From an uncultured Bacteroidota bacterium (GTDB taxonomy: Bacteria; Bacteroidota; Bacteroidia; B-17B0; Aurantibacillaceae): a stretch of DNA of 64,000 nt. The number at the start of each line of letters is the position of its first letter. Position 1 is the first letter of the stretch. A program made the position numbers and the translations under genes. Below the pieces are notes generated by a model, which did no database searches, was not told the origin of the DNA, and saw only the letters and a program-made list of their open reading frames with translations. Location of the stretch: contig CALMVZ010000004.1 in NCBI GenBank assembly GCA_937873155.1, forward strand, positions 112,696-176,695, in the 5' to 3' direction. Of the stretch, positions 38,373 through 48,138 are shown piece after piece.

Positions 38373-41225
38373 ATGAATAGATTTTTATTAGTAATAGTTT
38401 TAATTGTAATAAACGTTATACGTGTGTTGTCTCAGAATACCTGCGCTACAGCGATCCCGATCAATCAGGCTTCTTTGCCATACGCTTCCGGCGCTTTAAC
38501 AACTTGTGGTACTGTAGATAATTATGGTGTCGGCTCGGGTGCGTGTAATGCAACTTATGGCGGAGGAGAGGATTATGTTTTTGCTCTAAATATCACCAGC
38601 GCTCCTGTTACACTCGCATTCACCATGGGAGGAGCCGGACTTTGGAAAATATGCCAGGTGTTTACAGGTTGCCCTTCACCTCCTGCATCACCATCAAATT
38701 GTCTTGGTAATTTTACAGGTAATCCAAACGGTTCAGGTAATTTCACATTCCCGTCGACAGGAACATATTACATTGTTATTGATACATGGCCGGCACCTCC
38801 TTGCGGTGCATTCACATTAGGAATTAGCCCGCCTCCAACTTGTCCGGGAGGATTAGGCACAATTAATAATGTTGCCTCTTTTCCATATACGCACACTTCG
38901 AACACTTGCGGACAAGGTAATGAGATTACTTCCGGCAATGCAACACCAATATGTGGTTCTTCTTCCTACTATAATGAAGAAGATGCAGTTTATACATTTA
39001 CACCCACTTCAACAGGCGTTGTTACTATTGATCTCGCTACTGCTTCAAGTTGGTCTGCGTTAATGTTGTATAACGGATGTCCATTCTCAGGAACTGCAAC
39101 ATGTGTAGCGAGCAGCCAGAGTTCTACAGGACCTAAGACCATGTGTGTGAATTTAACCGCCGGAGTTCCTTATACTTTAATTCTTGATTCCTGGGTTGGA
39201 ACCGGCTGTTTAGGTGCATATACATTGAATATTTCCTCGTGTACATCTGCACCTCCCGGTGGAACTGCTGTTTCAAGTTCTCCAACAGTTTGTGCAGCCG
39301 GAGGAACACTTGCCTTATCGGTCACAGGATCTTCAACCGGGACCTGCAGTAATACTTATCAGTGGCAATCTGCCCCGGTAGCAGCAGGGCCATGGACTAC
39401 AATTGGCGGGGCCACAGCCGTAACATATACTCCTTCAGTGTCTGGATCTATTTGTTACCGGAGATTAACAACCTGTGCTGCGGGTACAGGAACTTCTACA
39501 TCTGTTTGTGTTTCATTAGCCACTTGTGTTGCACCAACAGGTGGTAATGCCGTGGCAACACCTACTGTAGCTTGTGCTCCAGGCGGAACAGTTGCATTAT
39601 CTACAACAGGCGGATCTTCAGGTTGTGGTTTTACTTATCAATGGCAATCAGCGCCGGCTGCGGGCGGACCATGGACCAATATTGCGGGTGCCACATTTTC
39701 AACTGCAGCAGGAACGGTTAATGCTCCTACAACTTGTTTCAGAAGGATCATTTCATGTGGTGCAAGTTCTGCAACTTCTGCAGCTGTGTGTGTTTCACCA
39801 AGCAGCAATTGTTCTTCCCAATTAGGTACCGGTGTTATTGCTGTAGCAAGTTTACCATACAGTACATCAGGAACCACTTGCGGTTCTGGTAATGATCTGA
39901 CCACAGCTAATGTTGCTACTGGGGGGTGTTCAAGTACCTCTTATCTAAGTGGGGAAGATCAAGTGTTTGTTTTTACACCAACATCAAGTGGTATGATAAC
40001 AATTAACTTAACATCAACTGGTACATGGACAGGTTTAATGTTATATAATACATGCCCTTTAACTTGTGCGGGAAGTAGTGGTTGTGTCGGTTCCTCTACA
40101 AGTTCTACAGGAAATAAATCGTTGATCGCTTGTGTGGTGGCCGGAACAACTTATTATCTTATTTTAGATTCATTTGCGGCGCCTGCGTGTAACCCATATT
40201 CAAGTTTAACCATTTCTGCTCCTTCTGTCTCAGCTACAACGAATGATTTTTGCCAGAGTCCTATACCTATTACCTCAGGCGGATCTTATTCAACAAATAC
40301 AAATACCATGACAGCAGATTCACCCGGAAATCTGGCCAGTGTGTTTTGTGGTTCAATTGAGAATAACCAATGGTTTTCTTTTGTCGCATCAGCATCAACA
40401 GCCACATTTGGCTTTTCAGGAATAAGCGGAACAAACTGTCCTGCAGGAGTACAGGGCCAGGTGTTTACTACCTCTATGACTTCAACACCTTGTCCAAGCT
40501 GCACTAACTTTACATCTATGTCAACACCATGTTATAACCCTGCATCATTAGCATCGGGTACTTTAACTGCAAGTGGGTTAACGGTAGGTCAAACCTATTA
40601 TCTCATGGTAGATGGTAATGGCGGATCTCAATGTAATTTTACTATAGGAGGCTGGAATATCGGAGCGTTACCGGTAGACCTGATCAGTTTCGAAGGAAAG
40701 AATTATTCAAAGTCTCTGAATAAGCTGGATTGGAATGTGGCAATGGAAAGGAATTTAGATCATTACCTGATACAACGTTCGTTTGATGCGGTAAAATTCA
40801 CTGATCTGGATAAAGTATATCCGGGCACTTCGGGAGCAGCACAAAAATCGTACTCGTATCACGACAGGAATTTTACTGAAAGTATAAACTACTACAGGCT
40901 AAAAATAGTAGATAAGGATCAAACTTTTAAATATAGTTCATTGATCGCTATTAATACGTTTGAAGATAGTAAATTCAAGATAAATAAGATCTTCCCCAAT
41001 CCTGCTAACAGTGAGATTTTCGCTTCAGTAGATGCACCAACTGATGCGTTACTGGAGTTTGAAATACTTGATTTTATGGGAAGAGTTGTTTATAAGGACA
41101 AACAACACCTGAAGTTTGGAACTAACATGATCAATATTAATTTAGCATCTTTTAAAAAAGGCATTTACTATTTTAAATTCGATTGTAATAAGGAAACTAA
41201 GGTCGAGAAGTTCAGCCTTCAATAG
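38373..41225 (+). CDS. Large T9SS cargo protein with repeated PPC-like and Ig-like domains
   Basis: This 950-residue protein has a signal peptide (~1-20) and at least three PPC-like beta domains. These are recognised by the repeated pattern GGEDYVFALN / NEEDAVYTFTPTSTGVV / SGEDQVFVFTPTSSGMI, followed by YYIVIDTW, YTLILDSW or YYLILDSF. Two Ig-like segments (YQWQSAPVAAGPWTTIGG and YQWQSAPAAGGPWTNIAG) separate them. After an Fn3-like region (HYLIQRSFDAVKFTDLDKV) the protein ends in a T9SS sorting domain (KIFPNPANSEIFASV ... GIYYFKF). It is the second gene of a two-gene module. Adhesive role is inferred. Confidence 0.88.
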   Translation: MNRFLLVIVLIVINVIRVLSQNTCATAIPINQASLPYASGALTTCGTVDNYGVGSGACNATYGGGEDYVFALNITSAPVTLAFTMGGAGLWKICQVFTGCPSPPASPSNCLGNFTGNPNGSGNFTFPSTGTYYIVIDTWPAPPCGAFTLGISPPPTCPGGLGTINNVASFPYTHTSNTCGQGNEITSGNATPICGSSSYYNEEDAVYTFTPTSTGVVTIDLATASSWSALMLYNGCPFSGTATCVASSQSSTGPKTMCVNLTAGVPYTLILDSWVGTGCLGAYTLNISSCTSAPPGGTAVSSSPTVCAAGGTLALSVTGSSTGTCSNTYQWQSAPVAAGPWTTIGGATAVTYTPSVSGSICYRRLTTCAAGTGTSTSVCVSLATCVAPTGGNAVATPTVACAPGGTVALSTTGGSSGCGFTYQWQSAPAAGGPWTNIAGATFSTAAGTVNAPTTCFRRIISCGASSATSAAVCVSPSSNCSSQLGTGVIAVASLPYSTSGTTCGSGNDLTTANVATGGCSSTSYLSGEDQVFVFTPTSSGMITINLTSTGTWTGLMLYNTCPLTCAGSSGCVGSSTSSTGNKSLIACVVAGTTYYLILDSFAAPACNPYSSLTISAPSVSATTNDFCQSPIPITSGGSYSTNTNTMTADSPGNLASVFCGSIENNQWFSFVASASTATFGFSGISGTNCPAGVQGQVFTTSMTSTPCPSCTNFTSMSTPCYNPASLASGTLTASGLTVGQTYYLMVDGNGGSQCNFTIGGWNIGALPVDLISFEGKNYSKSLNKLDWNVAMERNLDHYLIQRSFDAVKFTDLDKVYPGTSGAAQKSYSYHDRNFTESINYYRLKIVDKDQTFKYSSLIAINTFEDSKFKINKIFPNPANSEIFASVDAPTDALLEFEILDFMGRVVYKDKQHLKFGTNMININLASFKKGIYYFKFDCNKETKVEKFSLQ

Positions 41226-41298
41226 TTCTATTCTTTTCTATTTTCAATTTGCTTAACTACATTAGCGTCTTGTTTCCATTTTAAAAGAATAAGCGATA

Positions 41299-42783
41299 AT
41301 GAGTACTTCTGCTACAACAATAAGTAAGACCGCATTTTTAAAATACGATCAATGCTCAAAAGCTTTTTTCTTCTATAAAAAGCATCCTTATTTACGGGAT
41401 CCGGTTTCAAAAGAAAAACAATTCACGTTCAACCGCGGACACCAGGTTGGGTTATTAGCGCAACAATTATTTCCGGGTGGTGTTGATGTTTCAGTGCAGA
41501 CAAAGAACAGCAAAGCGGCGTTTGAATTAACACAACAACTATTAAAAGAAAATGTAACGACTATCTACGAAGCAACTTTTATTTTTAATGGTGTGCTCAT
41601 AATGGTAGATATTTTACATTTTGATGGTGAAAGCTGGAAGGCCTACGAGGTGAAAAGTTCTTTGAAAGTGAGTGATGCTTATATTAAAGATGCTTGCCTG
41701 CAATATTATGTTCTGAAAAACTCTATCCAGAATTTCAACGATCTGTTCTTGGTTACATTGAATTCAAACTACGTTTTTGGGAATGAGATCGACCTGAAAC
41801 AATTGTTTAAAAAACGGAGCGTAAAAGAAAATGCCGAAAAGAATATAGAGTTCTTTAATTCAACGATCACTAAAATGAACCTGGTGCTTGAACAGAATGT
41901 TATTCCTGATATTCCTATTGGTAAACATTGTTTTTCTCCTTACGAGTGTGATTATTTGGGTACGTGTTGGAAAAATACGAAAGACCCGGCATCGGTTTTC
42001 AGAATAGGGAAATCTGACCGCGAACAATTATTCTCACTTTATTTTTCAGGAGCTGAAACCGTTGATAAAGTGGATCTGAATTCCGATCTGAAGCCTCACA
42101 TTAAGATCCAGGTTGAAAGTATCAGAACAGGAAGGCCATACTTTGAAAAGAACGCTATAAAGGAATTCCTGCAAAAAATAAAAGGGAATTATTGCTTTTT
42201 GGATATGGAGATCTGGTCACCGGCCATTCCGAAATACAACGGAACAAGTCCTTTCGAACAAATACCTTTTCTGTTCTCTGTTTGTTATTTGAAAGGACAA
42301 ACACCTGTTTTTAAAAACTATTTAAAGCCGATAGCAACTGATTCGCGTCATGAATTCTTAAGTGCAATATTGGATGCAACAAAAGACTTTGATTCTGTTT
42401 TGGTCTTTGATAAAAATCTTGAGCAGCAGATCTTAGGAAAGCTTGAGAACCTGGTTCCTGAAAAAAGGGCTGAAGTGAACGAACTCAGGCGAAAATTGAT
42501 CGATCTTGCCGAACCTGTCCAAAATTTTAATTTCTATCACCCTAAATTCAGCGGGAATTTTTCGCTTAAAGCTGTGTCGGAAATCTTCAATGAGGAGTCA
42601 GATTACTCAAAACTCGACATCGCGAGCGGCATTGTCGCCATGCATAAATACGAAGGGATGTTAAGTGAAGAGAATAGTTTGATTAACGAACAGACCAAAC
42701 AGAACTTAATTGATTATTGCAACGCAGATACCTTGACCTGCATGAAATTTTTCGAATACCTGGAGGAAAATATTAAGGAGTAG
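41299..42783 (+). CDS. DUF2779 nuclease: PD-(D/E)XK fold with four-Cys cluster plus RNase H-like domain
   Basis: This 494-residue cytoplasmic protein has an N-terminal RecB/Cas4-like nuclease core with Glu91, Asp104 and the ExK pair Glu117/Lys119 (YEVKSS). Four cysteines, Cys19 and Cys211-x5-Cys217-x5-Cys223, fit an iron-sulfur cluster of the Cas4/AddB type. The C-terminal half is the DUF2779 region, with an acidic RNase H/DnaQ-like strand LDMEIW (Asp302, Glu304), EQIPFLFSVCYL and a closing CNADTLTCMKF. No cas, rec or defence genes flank it. Its 3' end overlaps the convergent porV by 11 bp. Role in DNA repair or defence is inferred only. Confidence 0.82.
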   Translation: MSTSATTISKTAFLKYDQCSKAFFFYKKHPYLRDPVSKEKQFTFNRGHQVGLLAQQLFPGGVDVSVQTKNSKAAFELTQQLLKENVTTIYEATFIFNGVLIMVDILHFDGESWKAYEVKSSLKVSDAYIKDACLQYYVLKNSIQNFNDLFLVTLNSNYVFGNEIDLKQLFKKRSVKENAEKNIEFFNSTITKMNLVLEQNVIPDIPIGKHCFSPYECDYLGTCWKNTKDPASVFRIGKSDREQLFSLYFSGAETVDKVDLNSDLKPHIKIQVESIRTGRPYFEKNAIKEFLQKIKGNYCFLDMEIWSPAIPKYNGTSPFEQIPFLFSVCYLKGQTPVFKNYLKPIATDSRHEFLSAILDATKDFDSVLVFDKNLEQQILGKLENLVPEKRAEVNELRRKLIDLAEPVQNFNFYHPKFSGNFSLKAVSEIFNEESDYSKLDIASGIVAMHKYEGMLSEENSLINEQTKQNLIDYCNADTLTCMKFFEYLEENIKE

Positions 42784-44050
42784 GTTGTGCGGCACCGGCA
42801 GCATCCTTATTCTGACTCTTGAATGCATCCATATCAAATGTCAGAGTAAAGCGTAAAGTGTTCTGTAAAGGATTACGTAAAGTTGTAGGGATCAGGTAAG
42901 CCATATCTAAACCAAATACACTATATCTTACACCTAAGCCGATGTTGAAGAACTGGCGCGCGCCTTTGGTTTTGTCTTCGTAAAAATAACCGGCTCTTAC
43001 AGCAAATTGTTTTGCGTACCAGTATTCGAATCCAACACAGATATTGATCTCTTTTAATTCTTCTTTCCCGCCACCCGGAGCGTCACCAAATGAACCAAGC
43101 ATACCTGATACAACGGGACGGTTAGGGTCTTTTCCTTTTTCAATGATCGGAGCGCCTGTTGCCTGATCGATCGCGATAGTTGAAGTTTCTTTTCCTGTTA
43201 CCGAATCAACTTCGTGTTTATAGATAGGAGGAGTAGGTACTAATAATTTATTGAGATCAAGATACAAACCGAATGTATTGTATTCATCAATATCAATTTT
43301 ATAACCACCGCCTAAACGTAAATTGATCGGAATAAAATTCTTTACGTTAGTATAAGAGATCTTGCTGCCAATATTTGTGATTGCTAAACCGCCTGTTACT
43401 GTGGTCTTTTTTCCTTCAACTTTAAAACCCGGTTTGGTCTTATAATACATGCCGATATCAACAGCTGCAGCTTGTCCTGCTTTTGTTGGTTGTCCATTAC
43501 TCAAAGTAACACCACCGGTTAGATTTGAATTGATATAGCGGAATGCCAGTCCAACTGAAAAAACCTGTGATAATTTTTGGGAATAAGCAAGATCAACAGC
43601 AAATTCGTTTGGTTTGAATTGGCCCGTTGTATTGCCCTGGATATCTGTGAATGTAATGTTACCTAAAGAAAAATAACGGAGAGACGCGCCAAATGCACTC
43701 ATCTTACTTACTTTTTTGTAAAAGCTTACATAAGATAAACTGATGTCCGGCACTAACTGGCGTAACCAAGGTGTATATGAAATACCGAAACCCATGTTCT
43801 TTTCTGCGAAAGCTAGCTTAGAACAATTCCAGTGGATAGAATTCACATCGGGTTGCGTTGCAGCGCCAACTTCACCCATACCACCCTGGCGTGAATCCGG
43901 AGCTATTAAAAGGAAAGGGACTGAGGTTGTGATCGGATTTATTCCCCCGCTTAATTGCTGGGTACTTACCTGGGCGTTAGCCGGGGTAAGCGAAACAAAA
44001 CAAACGATTATTAAAACAAAAACTCTTATGCGCATACTTATTCTTGTCAC
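42773..44050 (-). CDS. porV: Type IX secretion outer-membrane protein PorV (LptO)
   Basis: This 425-residue outer-membrane beta-barrel has a signal peptide (~1-26, ending ANAQ) and the PorV signature FLLIAPDSRQGGMGEVGAAT, with WLRQLVPDISLSYVSFY following. PorV picks up cargo after translocation and hands it to the PorU sortase. It lies 21 bp downstream of porU on the same strand, the conserved porU-porV order. A second in-frame ATG at 44035 is an equally good start. Its last codons overlap the end of the convergent nuclease gene by 11 bp. Confidence 0.95.
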   Translation of the reverse strand: MTRISMRIRVFVLIIVCFVSLTPANAQVSTQQLSGGINPITTSVPFLLIAPDSRQGGMGEVGAATQPDVNSIHWNCSKLAFAEKNMGFGISYTPWLRQLVPDISLSYVSFYKKVSKMSAFGASLRYFSLGNITFTDIQGNTTGQFKPNEFAVDLAYSQKLSQVFSVGLAFRYINSNLTGGVTLSNGQPTKAGQAAAVDIGMYYKTKPGFKVEGKKTTVTGGLAITNIGSKISYTNVKNFIPINLRLGGGYKIDIDEYNTFGLYLDLNKLLVPTPPIYKHEVDSVTGKETSTIAIDQATGAPIIEKGKDPNRPVVSGMLGSFGDAPGGGKEELKEINICVGFEYWYAKQFAVRAGYFYEDKTKGARQFFNIGLGVRYSVFGLDMAYLIPTTLRNPLQNTLRFTLTFDMDAFKSQNKDAAGAAQPTP

Positions 44051-44071
44051 AAAAAGTGAACATCAAATGTA

Positions 44072-47000
44072 CTAATTTAATATTACTAATTTCTCAATTT
44101 TTTCGGCTTTTTTGTTGTCAGATCCCATTATGCTTAACTTGTAAACATACACACCTTTAGCCAGTTTATCCCCAAAATCATCCTTCCCGTCCCAATCAAT
44201 TCCATCTGAACGAAAGCCCTCATTAGTAAGTGTTTGGCTTATAGTTTTTACAACTTTACCACTAATTGTAAATACCTGGATATTTACCTTAAGGGTTTGA
44301 CAACACTGATTGTTTTCGAAATAGAATTTAGTTTTTGATGTGAACGGATTAGGATAATTTAAAACATGGGTCAGCGCCATTTCACCGGAAGCTGCAACAA
44401 CAAAATCTGTATAAACTGTAGATGAATTATTTTGTACATCCCATACTTTTAAACTCAGTCTGTGATTACCTTCTGCTAACTGATCGAAAGGATATTTTAC
44501 CTTTCCGTTCTGGTAACTGTTAAGGTCAGCTTCGTAATAATCATTCAGAACAATTGGTTTGCTGCTATTCTCATCCAGGATTGCGGTCAGGTCATGGCCA
44601 ATACCGGTTCCTACAGTGTTGATACCGCTTGAATCGCTCACTTCTGCATAAAGCTGAGGTGTTTCATTCGTAGTGCCACCCGGAACGAATTTCTTGTCAT
44701 TTAAAAATAATCCAACGGTCGGCCCCTGGTTATCGTTTCCGAGTGATGTTGAAGAACCGCCCACATAAAAATTCTTCGAATAACCATTAGCATCTACCAA
44801 GCCATCTTGTGCATAGTAACTTAATTTTCCTAAACCAAAATTATAACTGATGTCTTTAGGTACAATAAATGAAAAAGTGAAATCACCATTCTTAACCTCT
44901 ACTTTACCTTTATAAATGATGTTTTTTTGCAGATAGAATTTAAAAGGATTCCCGGCCAGTAAAGAACTCGGATCATTCCCCAAACAAGTGATCTGTTGTT
45001 CCTTATCAAAAACAGTTGGATAGAGGATACCATTGAAGTTGGTTTTCTTTACGCCATTCTTATCGCCAACAAATCCTTTTACAGTCACTTTCGAAAGTGC
45101 GGTTAGTGTATCATAAGTTGTAGGTGTGATTATTTTATTGTTGATCTGTGTTGTATAAACTTTCTCTTGCGGATAAGCTAAACGGAGCGCAGGATCACCT
45201 AATAAATGGAAGTTAAGGAAGTAGAACTGAATAGCAGAATTAACTTTGGTTAAACGCACAACATCACCAAGACTCGGCATTTTTCCATTCGGTAAAGTAT
45301 CAAAGATACAATCGTATAAACTCGAGTTCAAAGTAAAGTTCGTATTTGAAAATGCCAAACGAACTGTAGTTAATAAAGCAATAGCCGCACCATTCGGGTT
45401 TAAGAAACAAAGCTCGCCGGCAGAGGTTCTGTCAGGATCATCATAGCGGCTGAATTCGCAGGTAGCTGTAATGAATAGTGGCATGTTGTTTTTATTACTC
45501 CAGCCTTGTATTTGCGATACTTCAATAAAGCGTTCATGACCTAAACCAACTTCACCGCCGTGCCCGGTATAGTTCATTATCAAAGTTCCTTTTTCAACGC
45601 GGTGATCAATACCTGTGCTTACATCCGGGTAACGGTCTCCGCCTGGCGTAGTGATCTGTAAAAACGCATCTGCATAGAGTTTATCAATATTATATTCGGG
45701 ATGATTTGCTTTTATTTTATTCGCTAAAGCATCGGCTCCGTCGATCGCGCTCATGTGAGTTTGATTATCCTCATCATCGGCGATAAATGTGACCCAATTA
45801 CGCCAATCGCCCAACGGGTAAGTGGAATTGGCAATACACGAACTTTCTACTGCATTCACCGAAAAATTATAATTCTTTTTGTAATAGGTCTCAACTTTCT
45901 CTAAGGCAATATTGGCTTCAGTTGTTGTTTTCACAGGGAAACGGCCAACGCCAACATCCACTAAGGACACTTTCCAATCTTCACCTTCTGCATCATCCAT
46001 CCATCCGTAAAAATCATCACAGGCAGTTGAAATAGTTGGCGTGTGAGAATTATCTTTTGGGAACAGGCCAACCTGCCAGGTCGGGATCAACGATGAATTA
46101 TTAGCGCCATAACGGTCTTTTACTTTGTAAGACCCATCACCATACAACAACAAATATTTTACTTCTTTACCCGAAACGAAATTCCTGTTATAAAGCATCC
46201 TTACAAAATCACGTATCGCTACAGGATCAGGTTTTCCGCTCGAAAATTCGTTATAAACCTGGTCTGTTGTTACAACTGCCGAGCTGAATCCATCAAAATT
46301 CTGATGGAGCTGGGCTAATTTTTGTGCCTGTTGTAAATATCCCGGATAAGTTACAATAACGTAATCAGCCTGCGTAACGGCATGTAAATTCTGGTTGATC
46401 ACCTTCGTAACAAAAGCAGGCGTCATATGATCCGTTCCGTTGAATACAACATATTCTCTTAATGAATCATTATTCATTGTAAAATCAAGAATGTTTCCAT
46501 TCATATTATATTGTTGATTGGTCACATTCAGGATATCGGTGACATCCCAAACGTTTACTAGCGGAAGGCCGTTCGTATTGATGCTATAATTTGTGAGATT
46601 TCCGGGGCCGATAGTTCTGTGGTCCCTGAATTGGAATTGTGTGCTGTTGAATACCAGGTTACGGCGGCAATTGAACATGATCTTATCGAGCCAGCCAACA
46701 ACAACCGGTGTTTGTTTTACAAGCGAAAATGATAATAAAGAAGAGTTATTGATAACTGCTTTTCCGCAATTTTCAACTAATGAAACATAATCGCCGAGGT
46801 AATCGTTAAGGTTCACGATCCCTGATGTAAAACTGAAATTAGATCCTGAATATGAAAAATTATAGGTAGATGGTGAAGCTCCGCGAGCGGCGACTTTTAC
46901 CCATCCTAAAACTGTATCATTTACAACTAAATTCGGGATAGGATATGAGAAGGTATAAGACGGTGTGAAATCAAAATATTCACCATAGAATTCGCTTCCT

Positions 47001-48031
47001 GATTTAATAAAATTAGTTGTGTTCTGCTCATGAAAATCATAATAATCATAAGTAGTTGCAGAATTGGTTGGCGCACTTCCTGAACTGGCGCGGTTGGTGA
47101 TACGTTTACCGGCACCAAGATCAACAGTGATGTAATAATAAGAGGTATCGGAATAAGAATTTTGTTTATTATAAAAATCCAAACAGCTTTTTGCATGGAT
47201 CGGATCATAGAACCAACGGTTGGTGCCTTGCCCATAGAACAGAACGTAATCATTGTTATCTAAAACATTATCAGATTCACCTATTACCTGGATCGCATTC
47301 TCCTCAAGATCATCAGTACGGTAAAAATTATTTTCTTCCGGCTGCATATAACCTCCGTTACCGTAAATACGGATGTTCTTTGGATTTAATGTATTTACAT
47401 TAAGCCCGATTGTTTTAAGGAAGGTCCTGTCTAATTTATAGATGCCGCTTTTTGTGACACCGATCTTATACCAGTTACCGGTTGCTAAAACTGAAGTGGA
47501 TTTGAATGGGGTAGAGGCAGGTTTTCTTTGTGTTTGAAGATTTCCTTCTGCCGTGGTCCAGGCTACGTTATACGACACTAATTCTTCAATTTGCTCGTTA
47601 TTGTTTATACGATAAGGACGAATTTGGGCATAAGCCATCACATCTCTTCCGCCTTTTCCATATTTTATTTCGATACTAAAATCCGAGCTTAAATATTTTT
47701 TGTAAAGTGACATTAATTTTTGCGAAACTTCATTGGAAAGAACAACGGTTTGAACATTTTCAAGGACCGCTTTTGCGCTAACATTTTCACCCACTTTTTT
47801 TGACGCTAAAAAGTAAGGAGCATTACCTTTTAACATATCAAAATCCGCGTTGGTCAATTTTACCGGGAATACCGAATTATCGACAAATTCTGTTCTTGAA
47901 ACAGGTTTTGTAACGGTGTTATCCAGCACTTGTTCAGTGCTCTGTTTTCTTTGATTTTGCGCCAAAAATGAACCAAAAACGAAGAATAACGTTAAAGTAT
48001 ATAAGAATTTAGTTTTTTTCATGTCTTTCAA
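44072..48031 (-). CDS. porU: Type IX secretion sortase PorU
   Basis: This 1319-residue surface protease removes the sorting domain from cargo and attaches it to the cell surface. It belongs to the gingipain-like C25 family, with catalytic His824 in NYTGHGG and Cys858 in ITATCEFSRYDD. A signal peptide lies at ~1-24. The C-terminus has its own CTD-like region (LNYPNPFTSKTKFYF ... GVYVYKL ... EKLVILN). porV follows 21 bp away. On the minus strand a TATTTTTG element lies just before the start. It is divergent from the PorP-like gene and gldJ. Confidence 0.96.
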   Translation of the reverse strand: MKDMKKTKFLYTLTLFFVFGSFLAQNQRKQSTEQVLDNTVTKPVSRTEFVDNSVFPVKLTNADFDMLKGNAPYFLASKKVGENVSAKAVLENVQTVVLSNEVSQKLMSLYKKYLSSDFSIEIKYGKGGRDVMAYAQIRPYRINNNEQIEELVSYNVAWTTAEGNLQTQRKPASTPFKSTSVLATGNWYKIGVTKSGIYKLDRTFLKTIGLNVNTLNPKNIRIYGNGGYMQPEENNFYRTDDLEENAIQVIGESDNVLDNNDYVLFYGQGTNRWFYDPIHAKSCLDFYNKQNSYSDTSYYYITVDLGAGKRITNRASSGSAPTNSATTYDYYDFHEQNTTNFIKSGSEFYGEYFDFTPSYTFSYPIPNLVVNDTVLGWVKVAARGASPSTYNFSYSGSNFSFTSGIVNLNDYLGDYVSLVENCGKAVINNSSLLSFSLVKQTPVVVGWLDKIMFNCRRNLVFNSTQFQFRDHRTIGPGNLTNYSINTNGLPLVNVWDVTDILNVTNQQYNMNGNILDFTMNNDSLREYVVFNGTDHMTPAFVTKVINQNLHAVTQADYVIVTYPGYLQQAQKLAQLHQNFDGFSSAVVTTDQVYNEFSSGKPDPVAIRDFVRMLYNRNFVSGKEVKYLLLYGDGSYKVKDRYGANNSSLIPTWQVGLFPKDNSHTPTISTACDDFYGWMDDAEGEDWKVSLVDVGVGRFPVKTTTEANIALEKVETYYKKNYNFSVNAVESSCIANSTYPLGDWRNWVTFIADDEDNQTHMSAIDGADALANKIKANHPEYNIDKLYADAFLQITTPGGDRYPDVSTGIDHRVEKGTLIMNYTGHGGEVGLGHERFIEVSQIQGWSNKNNMPLFITATCEFSRYDDPDRTSAGELCFLNPNGAAIALLTTVRLAFSNTNFTLNSSLYDCIFDTLPNGKMPSLGDVVRLTKVNSAIQFYFLNFHLLGDPALRLAYPQEKVYTTQINNKIITPTTYDTLTALSKVTVKGFVGDKNGVKKTNFNGILYPTVFDKEQQITCLGNDPSSLLAGNPFKFYLQKNIIYKGKVEVKNGDFTFSFIVPKDISYNFGLGKLSYYAQDGLVDANGYSKNFYVGGSSTSLGNDNQGPTVGLFLNDKKFVPGGTTNETPQLYAEVSDSSGINTVGTGIGHDLTAILDENSSKPIVLNDYYEADLNSYQNGKVKYPFDQLAEGNHRLSLKVWDVQNNSSTVYTDFVVAASGEMALTHVLNYPNPFTSKTKFYFENNQCCQTLKVNIQVFTISGKVVKTISQTLTNEGFRSDGIDWDGKDDFGDKLAKGVYVYKLSIMGSDNKKAEKIEKLVILN

Positions 48032-48033
48032 TG

Positions 48034-48041
48034 CAAAAATA
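48034..48041 (-). promoter_or_regulatory. -7 promoter element for porU-porV
   Basis: On the minus strand this reads TATTTTTG, an exact TAnnTTTG. It is very close to ATG 48031, so either translation starts at the second ATG (48022) or the leader is very short. Confidence 0.4.
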
Positions 48042-48078
48042 ACGAATGGATAACCAAAATATTGTTTAAATAAATTTT

Positions 48079-48107
48079 TTGTTTTTAAAAATAGATTATT
48101 AAATTTG
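48079..48107 (+). promoter_or_regulatory. Promoter of the porP-gldJ unit
   Basis: TTG (48079-48081) and TAAATTTG (48100-48107) are separated by 18 bp, the best full match in the window to the Bacteroidota consensus TTG-N17-19-TAnnTTTG. It lies 32 bp before the start codon at 48139. Confidence 0.65.
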
Positions 48108-48138
48108 TATAACCTTAAGAGTGACTTGAATTTCTTCT

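Noticed and set aside
41299..42783. Cas4 of a CRISPR system
   Set aside because: The nuclease core is Cas4-like, but the DUF2779 C-terminal half and lack of cas neighbours argue against it.
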